Part shown: positions 23,715-34,340 of the stretch, piece by piece
Layout: each line of letters starts with the position of its first letter
Position numbering within the stretch: position 1 is the stretch's first letter
Origin: Hetaerina americana
Lineage: Eukaryota; Arthropoda; Insecta; Odonata; Calopterygidae
Assembly (NCBI GenBank): GCA_022747635.1
Contig: JAKTNV010000018.1
Span: 2,326,501-2,390,500 of the forward strand
Direction of reading: 5' to 3'
DNA: 64,000 nt
Notes under the pieces: generated by a model
The model's input: only the letters and a program-made list of their open reading frames with translations
Told to the model about the DNA's origin: nothing
Databases searched by the model: none
Translations under genes and position numbers: made by a program

Positions 23715-26188
23715 GTAGCTTGCTTCTCAGCTGCTCCATTACGGTGACTCTCGCCCGATAAGGGTTTAGTGTCGGTTCGAAAGAATTCGAAATGCTTGCC
23801 GTAGGACCAGGCATTTGATTTTTTCACCGCTTCTCATTTTAGTCATGCCTAAGAAGCAGACAGGAGGCAGGGGGGGGAAAGACGTCATCTTTTTGAAGTA
23901 TTCCTACGCGATGCCACGAGTCGCCATTTATTTAATTGGCCTGTAGACTCATTATATCTGATCATCATACCCGCTCCACGAAACTGAACCCCTCCCACTC
24001 TTAACACCACCCCTACCTCTCGTCTCCGTTTCACAAGATGCTCTTGGCAGAAAATTTTTCCCCTCGTCCACATTTCCGCGTCTGCGTCGCAGGGAAGATA
24101 TTTCTGCTGTCTTTATATTCCCATGGGGACACTTTTATAACTTTTTTCCTAATTTTTTGTAATCTCGTCGCATTTTCTTCATTCCACACTCAAATCGGTC
24201 ATCGTTGGAGGTCTCCCCCTGTGCTAGGAAAGTTGGGAGAATCCTCTTTTACACATTTTCATGTCGTGGAAAACTATATTCCCCGGAATACTCGTTCCAC
24301 CGCCACGGCTGGCACATTTCGCGGAATCTCGTCTTTAAGAGATTGGATTCAGTGCACGGAAATAGTCCGCCAGGAGATTTAAAATGGGATTTAAGGGACT
24401 CCTATATTGAGACGGCGGTGTTTCGTGCAGACTGCTCCACCTCACCCCCTCCCCCTGCCTCCGTTTCCAAGCAAATGGCTTATTAAAAGGAATAATTCTT
24501 GATGTTTTCTCCCCTACCCTCGTAAGGGTCCCTCCTAATGCGTCTGCTTGCCGAGTTCCCCGATAAAAACGGTGGTCGAAACGAGCCCATTAAACGCCCA
24601 GGTCCCTCGGCCGCTGCCTATTGCGAATCATAATGAAAGACGTGATTGTCGTGAACTGGTATGAAGAACTTTCGTGGGAGGCCTTGCCGGCCGAACGTGT
24701 CTCTCTTCCCCCCACCCCCTCCGTCCCCCGTCCGCCCTACACCGGGACAAATTATTGTTATGATTACCCGCGCCAATGACCCATTAAAGCGTCTTGGTGC
24801 GGTATTTTGTGATCCCATCGTATCGGCCCATCCCCGATTGTCTAATTTTTCCCGCGGTCCTTAGACGTGGAGAAAAGACCTCCGTTCGCTTGGATGTTTC
24901 CCCTCCTCCGCGGAGGTTGCTCTGAAATGAGGAGACAGGTTTTTTCCTCCGCTCCGCAGGTCATGGAGGACTTGACGCCCCCCCCATGCCATAAAGGGGT
25001 CGAGTTATTTATTCTCGTGTTTTCCTTATGTGCTCTCACGAGGGACTCAACTTCTCTCATTGCTGGTGCGCAAGCGGTTACTGTTGTGCCGAATCGTAAA
25101 AGAGAACATTCTTGCTTATGCTCATAATTTATCGGAATTCTTATCAGCTTCCTTTCTTTTTTTAACCTCGTTTTTTTCAAATGCACTCTGCTTATACTCT
25201 CCCTAAGTTCCGAATGGGTGCGCGTGTATTTTCAAGATAAAATAACGTCCATGAGATTGCAAGTAATTCAAATCCTCGTGAAATATTGTGCTATTCGTGG
25301 TCAATAATCATCATTTGTCAAGATCTGATTTTATCGGAGAATTTAATCGCGATGCTATGACGCGCTGGTCTGCTCCTAAAACATGGCGCTGTCATAGTTT
25401 TTTTCTGACTCCTCGAACAAATTTGATCGTTTCTACAACATTCAAAGGTAGATGGAAGCTTGTCAACTGCATATACATATACGTGTTTTGAAAAGAGGCC
25501 GAATTCTGTCTTATGTGGACCCGTTTCATTTGCCCATTAATACTGATTAATTAAGCTTCTTCGGTCCGTAGTTGAGAAGTGCGGCGTTGTCATTCACTCC
25601 ACGGGCATCCCTTTCGCCCGGGGGAAGTTCTCCGCCGGGCCAGCCCTCTCCACCGCCAGTCGTGACGACATTACTGGGTGTTAAGAAGGAAACCGTCGCC
25701 CCCCCCCCCCCGCCCTCGGTGGGACGCGGGCGAATATCCCTTCCCCCTGTGGGCGGGGGGGAATTTTCATTGACCATGAAAAAATACCTCGGGTAGCGCA
25801 AGGCGCGGGGGTGAGGGGGGAGTCTTCGGTGGTTGATAGGCCGTGGTTGCGGGGAGAGGGCAGCACCCCGAGCCGGAAGCCGGCCGTCTCCTCCTTCGCC
25901 GCTCGTCAACGAAGGAAATAAAAAGGGAGGTGGAACTCAGGAGGGTGAGCAGCTTGGGGGGAGGGGGGGGGGTCTCCGCCGGTGGCCGGCAATACGCGCT
26001 CCGTGTTTATGGTGATGACTGGCCGAATGTGACAGGGACGGTTTTCATGGCGAGGTAAGTCGGCCTTGGGCGCTACTTCTGTCCGTGCGTTCGTCCCTGT
26101 CCTGTGGAGTCCAGCAACCTACGCACACGTCTCCCCGGGGGAATGTTATGCGTGAAGGGAGGAGAAAGGAGAGAGTCGTCGGAAGAAA
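23715..26188. other. No recognisable gene; GC-rich patch near 25.6-26.0 kb
   Basis: Short overlapping frames only. The 25600-26000 stretch is GC-rich with C and G runs; its open frames on both strands are Pro/Gly/Arg-rich and look compositional. Confidence 0.5.
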
Positions 26189-26254
26189 GATTTCTTTTAC
26201 ATAGAAGTGATGTGCACACACGTGTGTGCACATCACTTCTATGTAAAAGAAATC
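26189..26254. repeat. Perfect 66-bp palindrome with no loop
   Basis: The left arm 26189-26221 is the exact reverse complement of the right arm 26222-26254 (33 bp each, centre cacac/gtgtg). The last bases of the right arm (aatc) are also the start of the adjacent SINE S1 end, so the palindrome abuts or overlaps the element boundary. Confidence 0.95.
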
Positions 26255-26510
26255 AACCCGAAGGTCGGTTTGGTAGGTGATGGCAGAGTTCACCCAGTAC
26301 TAAGCCCTATTCGGCGAGTGAAATTAACACATCAGGGTAGGGGGGCCAGTTTCTTTCTCTGTGCCGGTTATGGTTTCCCAGGAAGACCTGGTACCCGAAA
26401 AATCACATAGCTTGGGTGGAGCTGCAGGTGCCCAGAGTGCCTTGCCCGGGAATCGAACCCGGGACCCTCCGGTCAGTAGTCCAACGCTCTACCCACTGGA
26501 CTACCGCGAC

Positions 26511-26511
<1 letters not shown>
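26250..26511 (-). mobile_element. SINE S1, full-length copy beside an (AT)n tract
   Basis: The best-preserved S1 copy. Read on the minus strand, the head gtcgcggtagtccagtggg has a good A box, and ggttcgattcc is an exact B-box match. The body continues to ttcgggttgatt. A long (AT)n run touches the 5' end, and the 66-bp palindrome touches the 3' end, so no ordinary target duplication can be recognised. Confidence 0.9.
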
Positions 26512-26572
<61 letters not shown>

Positions 26573-26581
26573 GTATATATT

Positions 26582-26620
<39 letters not shown>

Positions 26621-26690
26621 GGGGTATGTGTATATATGTATATGTATATATTTATATATATACATATATACACATACATTATTATTAGGT
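26512..26690. repeat. (AT)n microsatellite with interruptions
   Basis: Alternating at with scattered gt, ggg and atac interruptions separates the SINE S1 head from the 3' end of LINE C. Frames reading IYIYIY through it are artefacts. Confidence 0.95.
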
Positions 26691-26851
26691 AATCTACCAG
26701 TTAAGGTAGGGTTTTGGATGGACACATTTGCTAAATAAATATTTTGTGATTCCTAACAAAATACAAAATCCAGTATCCTACTCGACATCAGACCCAAATC
26801 TGAGTACTTTCTTCCTCCCTTCATCCCGTCCAACATCCCTATCCTGTTCCT

Positions 26852-27397
26852 TCACTTTCCTCGTTTGCCTAACATTCTTCCCTCAATTACAGTCTTCAAC
26901 ATCCCACTGCCAGTCAATACTCCCTTCATCCACTTTTCCTGCCTCCACAGGATTTCTCCCAACAAACCCCTCCCTTCGCCCACTATACCAAGTACTTCCT
27001 CATTTGTTCTCTTCTCTGTCCATTTCACCTCCTCATTTGTTCTCTTCTCTGTCCATTTCACCTTCTCCATTCTTCTCCACACCCACATTTTAAAAGCCTC
27101 TAATCTACGGCTATCATCCTGCTTCAATGACCACGTTTCCGCGTAGTACATAGCTACTCTCCATATCACAGATTTTACGAGTCTTTTCTTAATATCCTTA
27201 CTCAACGTCCCTGTCATCGACTCCCTCCTCCTTGTGAAAGCCTCTTTGCCTAGCGCAATTCTTCTCCTTACGTCCTTACTACTATGGCCGTGTTGGTCCA
27301 AAACACTACCGAGATACGTAAACTGTTCTACCTGCTCTAGTTTTTGCCCTCCTCTATTAATGTGAAGCTTACCCTTTTTCTTTCTGGATAAACGCAT
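26852..27397 (-). pseudogene. LINE C reverse transcriptase, C-terminal part
   Basis: A 181-codon open piece of the LINE C ORF2 after the RT palm. It carries the FTYLGSVLDQHGHSSKD motif, RRRIALGKEAF, and the Trp-rich tail (RRMEKVKWTEKRTNEEV, where a short WTEKRTNEEV block is tandemly duplicated). The frame begins downstream of the missing catalytic FADD block; upstream, GMRIKLNQK is readable in another frame. It would form the thumb and connector end of the protein, not a functional enzyme. Confidence 0.78.
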
Positions 27398-27586
27398 AAC
27401 CTCTTTTGATTTAACTTGATTCTCATTCCAATTCTATCGAACTGAATTTCTAATGCACCAATGTTTGCAACCCCTTGACTGACTGACAAACTAAAGTAAA
27501 CCTAACTGATTTTATGAATTCCCCGGCGGCTTTCATTCATTCTCCAAGTTCTTCCCATTCCTCTTTAAACATTTCTTTTACATATA

Positions 27587-28514
27587 CAGGGTCGCACCCA
27601 AAAGTGGTAGGACTGATTTTTTTACAAGAATGTTTTTGACGATGTACTTACATCGACTTAATAATCTTCAAAGTATGCTCCTTGAGCTGCTACACACTTA
27701 GTATAACGTTGCTCCCATTCCCCGTACGCCCGCTGGAAATTTTCTTTGGGGATGCCGTTGATGACCCTCGTCGAAGCCTCTTGAACGGCCTTTATCGAGT
27801 CAAAACGTCGTCCCATGAGCTGTCTTTTCATCAGGGGGAAGAAGCAGAAGTCCGGTGGTGCCAGATCGGGAGAATAGGGTGGGTGCGGCAACGTGGCAAC
27901 GCCGTATTTGGCCAGGAGCTGTCTGACGACGAGCGCGCCATGGCAGAATTTTCGGCACCATCTTGGCGCACACCTTGCGCATGGCCAAATCCTGTGAAAT
28001 AATGCGTTGGACGTTGGATGCAGACAGACCCAACTGGTCTGCAATTTCTTCACTCGTTAAGCGTCGGTCTGTGTTCAGCAGTGTCCTCACTCTGTCCACA
28101 TTCGTGTCGGTTCTTGCCGTCGACGGCCGTCCGGAGTGATGGTCATCTTCAACGAGCTCCCTACCCTCTCTAAACAACTTGTGCCACTCAAATACTGTGG
28201 AACGGCTTAAGGCAGTGTCCCCATAAGCCTGCTTGATTATATCGAGGGTCTCAGTTGCCGTCTTCTCGAGTTTTGCACAAAACTTCACGGAGTAACGTTG
28301 CTCTAAATTCAGATTCACTATGTTTTTCGACGCGGACAAAAAACTTGCTTCACTAAAAACGGTGTCCTCACTCAACGACAGCCCGCAGGCGACTGAGGTT
28401 GGTGTTGGTCTGTTGCTAAGAGCCCCCTCCACCTTACCCTGCCAGGCAGACCCTCCTCCACCGCTCCGTTCGCGCCAGAGAAAATCAGTCCTACCACTTT
28501 TGGGTGCGACCTTG
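27587..28514 (-). mobile_element. Mariner-like element (copy 3), 928 bp, TA target site
   Basis: The terminal inverted repeats are 34 bp and match at 33 positions: cagggtcgcacccaaaagtg... at 27587-27620 and its complement at 28481-28514. TA flanks both sides (27585-27586, 28515-28516), the target duplication of the Tc1/mariner superfamily. The transposase lies on the minus strand. The target was LINE C, so this insertion is younger than that LINE copy. The length is about 350 bp short of an autonomous mariner. Confidence 0.93.
27658..28320 (-). pseudogene. Mariner transposase with central deletion
   Basis: From about 28320 the minus strand encodes the full N-terminal DNA-binding half: LEQRYSVKFCAKLEKTATET, then STVFEWHKLFREG, HSGRPSTARTD and LGLSASNVQRIISQDL. 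After KMVPKIL the sequence jumps to RQLLAKYGVATLPHPPYSPD and the third catalytic block LAPPDFCFFPLMK, and it ends with AYFEDY at 27658. The blocks carrying the first and second catalytic aspartates are deleted and the halves are in different frames. It could bind its own ends but cannot catalyse transposition. Confidence 0.88.
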
Positions 28515-28985
28515 TACGTGTGTTGAACAGCATCGGTGATAATGGGCAACCCTACCTCACACCTCTTCCTAACACTGACCATCCGGACTCCACGTTCCCC
28601 ACTCACACCTGAGCAGTCTGAGATAGTTACAGGTTGCGGATTAGCCTCCTTGCCCTCCAATCTAAATTTTCTGCAATATACTGATTAGTTTTTTATCAAT
28701 TCACTCTATCAAACGCTTTTTCGAAATCTACGAAACAGGCAAATATGTCCTGATTGTCCTGTTCTATATTCCTCTCGTTTAATCATCTCATTACTGCAAT
28801 AGCATCACGCGTACCTCTCCCCTTCCTAAAACCAAACTGATTATCCCCATAAGTAATCATTTACTTTCTATCTCTTTGTTGATGATCCTGAGAACAACTT
28901 TAGCTGTGTGGGATATCAAACTTATTGTCCTGTAGTCCTCACCAATGTGTGCCTTTCCCTTTATGGAATAGGAACTGACACTTAT

Positions 28986-29368
28986 CTAAGTTATTCATCT
29001 ACATCTACATCTACTTAATACCCCGCAAGCCGCCGCAAGGGCGTGTGACGGGGGGTGTTAGGACACCACCCGTAATTTAGAAAAACCGCATGCAATAACC
29101 ACAAAATCATATATCCAAAAAAAAAACATGGCATACATTCATGCATGAGCACTTATACCGCACACACATGCAAACACTCAATCTACATCTTACATACACA
29201 TGCACCTGAAATTATACCTAATAGCTTTGCAGTGTTTAACTTTGCTCCGACTTGTAAATTCAATGTTTTCAATATTTCTAAAGTTACTTCGGTTTCTTAC
29301 TATTATGATTTCTGATTGTTCGGGGAAAGAGTGAGTATTTGTACCTATCTGTACTGGAATCTACCCTC
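28986..29368 (-). mobile_element. LINE B 3' end
   Basis: Minus strand: the last codons of the LINE B RT frame (the region of RYKYSF..., here degraded), the 3' UTR, the GC-rich hairpin (gcggcggcttgcggggtatt) and the gatgta-type tail at about 28996-29013. It directly follows the RT part of LINE C. It is 5' truncated at about 29368. Confidence 0.85.
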
Positions 29369-32300
29369 GTGACGAAGTTCCTCCCTCATAAATGTAGTGA
29401 ATTATCCATGAGAAATCATTCCCTAGCATTTTACTTAAACCTTAATTAGTTACACGGGAATATTTATTTAACCTAAAATGATTGATTTCAATTCCATTAA
29501 TGCCCATTCCAACTCGCCCCAAGTGAACCCCGGCCCAAGAAGTACCAAGTATTCCTTTTCTGTGTCTAACCTTGCTGCCCTACCGTCTTTGGCGTGCAGT
29601 TTTTCCACATAGATACTGTTTCATACATCTCTCTTGGACTAGTTCAGTTTATATTTTTCCCCGGAGTGTCCTTCTCTCTCTCCACTCGAACCCTTTGTCT
29701 GCCGCAGGGGTGTTTGTCCTTTGGTGAGTCCACGGGGGGATGAGCAATGAGGCCGCGCCGCGCCGTGGGGGGAGAGTGGGAGACTGCAAAGTGTCTCTCC
29801 TCTCTCCGCCGTTTTTATATCCGTGGACTTCAGCAACGTTCATTCATTGGTTGCTGCGATAAAGAGTCTATATCCCCTGAAACTCTTTCAAGTGATGAAT
29901 GTGTGTTTAGGATAGTCATGCTTTCTTTTTCCTTGTTCGTCTTCTCTCATTGGATATTAAGGTCCAGAAGAAAGCGGCGATTTTGTGACATTGTCGTTCA
30001 GGCCCCGATTGTTTTGTCCTCCGTCCCTACTCGTGCCCTGCTGATTAATGATTTGGAATGAAAACTTCCCTGCCGTGAGTTGTGCCCCTCCTCCAAGGTG
30101 TCTCTGAAGGCGTCCACTTGTTTTGTTTATAATCTTTCCTCCGCTACCCAAATGCTCGTCTAACGTCGTGGTTTGAAACATTCAGATCTATAACAGCGTA
30201 TTATTCATCATGAGGACGTATTAGCGCCGAGCATTCAACATTGAGTGGGAAGAATATAAAAATAATGTTGTCTATATCGCGCTCATTGATCGATGCGTGG
30301 TATAATTTTCAATTCTTTGAAGATTCCCTTTCCGGGCGTCTCAGGCTGACAAACCTTGCTGCTAAAAGCTTGAAATGTGGAGTACCATTGCTTACGGAGT
30401 CGGCTTTTCCGATGATAGGTTTCAGTAATGCTTTACGTTCGGTACTCTTGGGAGCGGCGTTGGCCGATGAGGCTGCGACGTGGCTCGGTCGGCGCGGCTG
30501 ACGTGCATGGAAGTGGTGGCGGCGGGGCGAGGAGGATGCGGCGGCTGGACTCCAGACTCTGTCCCCCCGCCCCCGCTCTGGCCATTCCGTGTCTTCGGTG
30601 AGATTTGGGGAATGGAATCGCTCCGAGCGAAACTTTTCTGGCATGTTTCGTATCCATCTGTCGCATTGTGAATCTTTTCTCGGAACAAGAAAAACGTCCC
30701 ACTTAGTTGGAGTGAGTTCCAAGGAGATGACATTGGTCAATTATTCCAATTTGTGCCCAGTCGTTTAGTGCCTCAGTCTCCAGAAGACTAATAGCCCCAA
30801 TTGTTGCCTTTCGAGTCCATGAATATTGAAAGCTATCGAATTCCTCCTCCTCATCTAACTCTCGTTCGTGATCGTAATTCCTGATGGAATTGTACGATTT
30901 TGGAAATGAGAGGATTGCATCCATATATGGTCATCTCCCTTTTTCGCGGTTTTCTCAGGTATTCCCGACTTCTCTCCTCTCTCTCTAACGTCGCGGAGTC
31001 ATTTCCGAATAGTTCTCCGGTTTTCAATTTTCGAAATTTTCAAATTTTTGCGTCTTTATCCCATTTTTACCACTCCCTCGCGTTTCCTCTTGATAAATCG
31101 AATAACTTTCCCCGTAAGTCTCTCCGTCGTCATGTGTTTCACTGAAACGAATCGTTTTGATGCCTTGCCCACAGCATTCCTAGCACTAATAGAATCGGGC
31201 GGAGAATTAAGGGTTAATTGGTGCAAATGGCTTTTTAGGTATATGCAGAAGCGATGGAATTGGATGGGTTGGTAATGGAGATGATGATGACGACTCCAAT
31301 GAGCCCTCTCGATGAAAACGGCAAAAGTGGCTCTTCCTTTTAGTGTCCTTCTCAGTGTTGTCTGCCAATCGTAAAGGTGGGCATCACAGCGATGATTTGT
31401 GTAATTCACTCAATGCACTCGATCGCAAACCTCCAGCTGTCTCCTGTTGCAAGTTATATTGGAGGTGATGGTTATCGTATTTAGATTTTGTGCGTAAAAT
31501 ATTCTGAGTTTTAAACTTATCGTATTAATGTTTCTGTTCGTAATATCTAATGGCATATAATTAACTCAAGTACACATATTCTCAGCGTGCAATTTTCTCT
31601 TGTGCACTTAACTGCATAATGCGGTCAGGCCAAGTCATAATCGATTCCCCAAAGGCTTTGCCGACGTTTGACGATCTGCGGATGGAAAAGGTAAACCTGT
31701 GAGAAAGTTCTCGACTTTCTTAGTGATAATATCTCTCAAATATCAATTTCTAAACCGGATGTGGCCGACGGCACTTCCAGATTTACAAAGACATGGACTT
31801 GCGATTTCCGGTCCTTAACACCCTTGATAAATTTATCGAGACAAAGTTTAAAATCATTTTGTGTCTTTCTCAACATCATAATTCGGAAATATGCCTGTAG
31901 ATATCGAAGAATATTCCGTCTTGGAATGAGGGAGTGTCATGGTTGAGGGAAGGTTGAAAGGACTGTCGCGGGCCGCACATTCATTGCTTCTTTGGATATT
32001 CGTGGTGGTTGGTTCCGCCCCCCCCTCCCCTCCCTCCTTCCAACCCTCATCCCCCCGCGCCACCCCCCCCCCCCGGTCACCCTTCGGCGCATATCTCGCC
32101 ATCGCTCATTCTACATCTCTGGTTCCTCTTTGTTAAACGTCTGAGGCCTTTGATCTTCCGGATTCCCCCCGCTCCCACCCCAACCCCCTCTATCTACCCC
32201 CCCACCCCACACCCCTCCATCTACCCCCCGCCGCACACCCCTCCTGTCTTCCGTGGTCGTGGAAACCGTGATGCGAGGGGGGTATGGGGGAAAGGGGGGC

Positions 32301-33989
32301 ATCGACGCATCGGAATCGCGGGATCCGCTCATGAGAACAGCTCCGCGCGGGTGGTCCCGGCGAAGTGGAGGCAGGAGACGACTTGGGGGGGGGGGGAGGA
32401 GGAGAAATGTGGAGGGAGGGGGGATAAGGGGTGGTGATTTTCAAGGTTGCCTTGCCGGGTAAAAGCCCATTGGGGTTTTTTTTCCCTTTCCCTTCTCCAA
32501 TCTTGCTCTCGGCTCCCGCAGAAGAAAATTTCTTGTGTGTCGAACGATGAAAGGGTTCCACAGCAAAGTACATAGGCCCGCCCTCCATGCCGCCGCCACC
32601 TCACGATAGGGTTGAAGGGGAAGGAGGTTGGTTTGGGGTGGGGGAATAAACAAGGCTCGTTTTTTGTGCCGGGCGAGAGAGACCCACGCAAGAATTTGAA
32701 GGGCGAGTTTGGAGGAGATCAAATTTCGATAGATAGAAGGATGAGGAGATTCGCGTTGGGGATTCCGATCTTGCTTCATACCTCCTTCAATCCTCCTCCC
32801 GCGGGGTAAAGAGGGGTTCCTCCGAGGATTAGTTTCGGCCCGCGGAGACTTCGAATGTCGGTGGAGCGGGGCGCGGTGCTCTTGGGTGTGCTCCCAATTA
32901 TGAGTTCCTGGGAAGTGGACATCCCTCGGACATTTTTCTGGGCGGGGAGAGAGTTGCTTACAGCCGGCCGTCATGAGGAAAGGGCACTTGGGATGCATCG
33001 GCTCGTTCGCGGCACGTCGCAAGGATTGGGGTCCCAATTCAATTCAGTCCGGGCTCTTGGAGAATTCTCCGTGATGCCGTCCGTATCTTGTGAATTTCTT
33101 CATTATGTCTGCCCTTTTATGTTTTTTAAAAGGGCATCGGGCCCCATTAAAGTATGATCCTTTCCTCTGGCTACGGAATACATTTCTCCCCAATTTAAAT
33201 CAAGAATCGCAGGAATTAAAATTCTTAACACGCTCTTACCATCGACTCCTATCGTAATTGTATTTCTCTGGAGAATTTCCCTTTCCGAAGATTCCTGTAC
33301 TCGCCCAATCAACCGCGATGCGTGGGTTCCGCCATGTTACGCCGCCCGCCATTGCATGAACGTGTTTTCCTACCTCCGAAACGAAGCCGTCGAGGTGAGT
33401 TTCCATCTTCCCAACCACGCTCTCACCACGAGGGCAGTTTTTAAGAGAGAGCCTTTTCCTCTCTGTAGTGGACGTATGATGATGAATGTTGGGATGTGGT
33501 GGATGGTTTTTCTATATCGGTGTACGTGTTTGGCTCGGTGAGTTTTAATTCTTCGTCGTGTTGCCCCTTGTGCTTGCTCTCGTGCCCCGTTCCCGCGAGG
33601 CCCTGTGGCTCTTAATGCCAAGCCTCATTTGAATTCCGTGCGCTGCCGACATCTGCAGCATCTCATTTCTCCGTCACACAGAATCCCCGCGAAGTGATCT
33701 TTCGCCGGCAAACCCAAACTAATGCGACGAAAGGACTGCTCGGCGAAAACTAAAGTTCATTCAATCGCTCCATTATGCCGCTCGATGTAATTGACGGGCT
33801 ACTCCTTGGACGATGACTTTCTTTCACAGATATCACAGACTGTTTTGAATAAATATATGTGAAATGTATTAATAGGCACAGATGTAAGGAAAATGAATAG
33901 GAGCACACATAAAAGACGCAGATATGAATTATGGCGAAGGTGGAATTGAGCAGATCACAAATGTAAAAAAGCTTCCTTGACAAGGACTC
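29369..33989. other. No recognisable gene
   Basis: Mixed unique sequence with G/C runs around 32010-32075 and 32270-32430. The longest open frames (up to 198 codons, 32441-33037 minus) are compositionally odd and have no motif I know. Confidence 0.5.
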
Positions 33990-34145
33990 GAACCACGGAG
34001 AGGAAGGAAGTACTCTCAGAGATAGAGAGGGACTTGTAGAGTAGGATGCTGGATTTAGTGTTTCGTTAGGAGTCACAAAATATTCATTTGGCAGTTGTGT
34101 CCATCCAAAAACCTACCTTAACCGGTAGATTACCTTATAATAATA
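33990..34145 (+). mobile_element. LINE C 3' end
   Basis: Matches the end of LINE C at 57610-57737: ggaaggaagtactctcagag, then ggagtcacaaaatatt, ccatccaaaaacctacctta and ggtagattacct, followed by an AT-rich tail. Only about 150 bases survive. Confidence 0.8.
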
Positions 34146-34187
34146 TATATGCACCCTTATATATATGATGTAGAAGCACTCACAAGA

Positions 34188-34340
34188 GCAATATAACATT
34201 TGGACGGCACAATAGAACACAAAATAAAATAGATGTCCCGCAAAAGGACACTCACATTGGAAATCTACAATGTGAGTGCCCATTTACGTGTTACCTGTTT
34301 TATTCTGCGTTCTATCTTGCCGTCCTAAAGTTATATAAAT
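34188..34340. mobile_element. Foldback made of Penelope-tail-like sequence
   Basis: The arms 34202-34259 and 34268-34325 are about 80 percent complementary around an 8-base loop, with weaker pairing extending outward. The arm sequence ggacactcacattg and the gttctat / caatagaac blocks resemble the Penelope tails at 50.1 and 55.1 kb and the foldback at 57.8 kb (ggacactcaca shared). It immediately follows LINE C and its AT-rich tail. Confidence 0.65.

Larger units (their letters stand above)
26691..28985 (-). mobile_element. LINE C, 5'-truncated copy split by a mariner
   Basis: A non-LTR retrotransposon on the minus strand. It runs from RT sequence at about 28985 to a 3' end at about 26691 (...ggtagattacctaataat). 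The mariner at 27587-28514 interrupts it. Without the mariner the RT reading continues: CPLSPMLFN before the insertion is followed by YVKEMFKEEWEELGE after it. The C-terminal part (YLGSVLDQHG, then WRRMEKVKW and VIEGRMLGKRGK) is of the type often labelled endonuclease-reverse transcriptase in invertebrates. Stops and frameshifts show that it is dead. Other LINE C copies are at 33990-34145 and 57095-57737. Confidence 0.82.

Noticed and set aside
26440..26511. Apparent tRNA gene
   Set aside because: The A and B boxes are good, but the same unit with a long body occurs four times and lacks a full acceptor stem, so it is the head of SINE S1.
26501..26738. Frames encoding long Ile-Tyr repeats
   Set aside because: Translation of (AT)n microsatellite; the same appears at 50.0, 55.0 and 57.7 kb.
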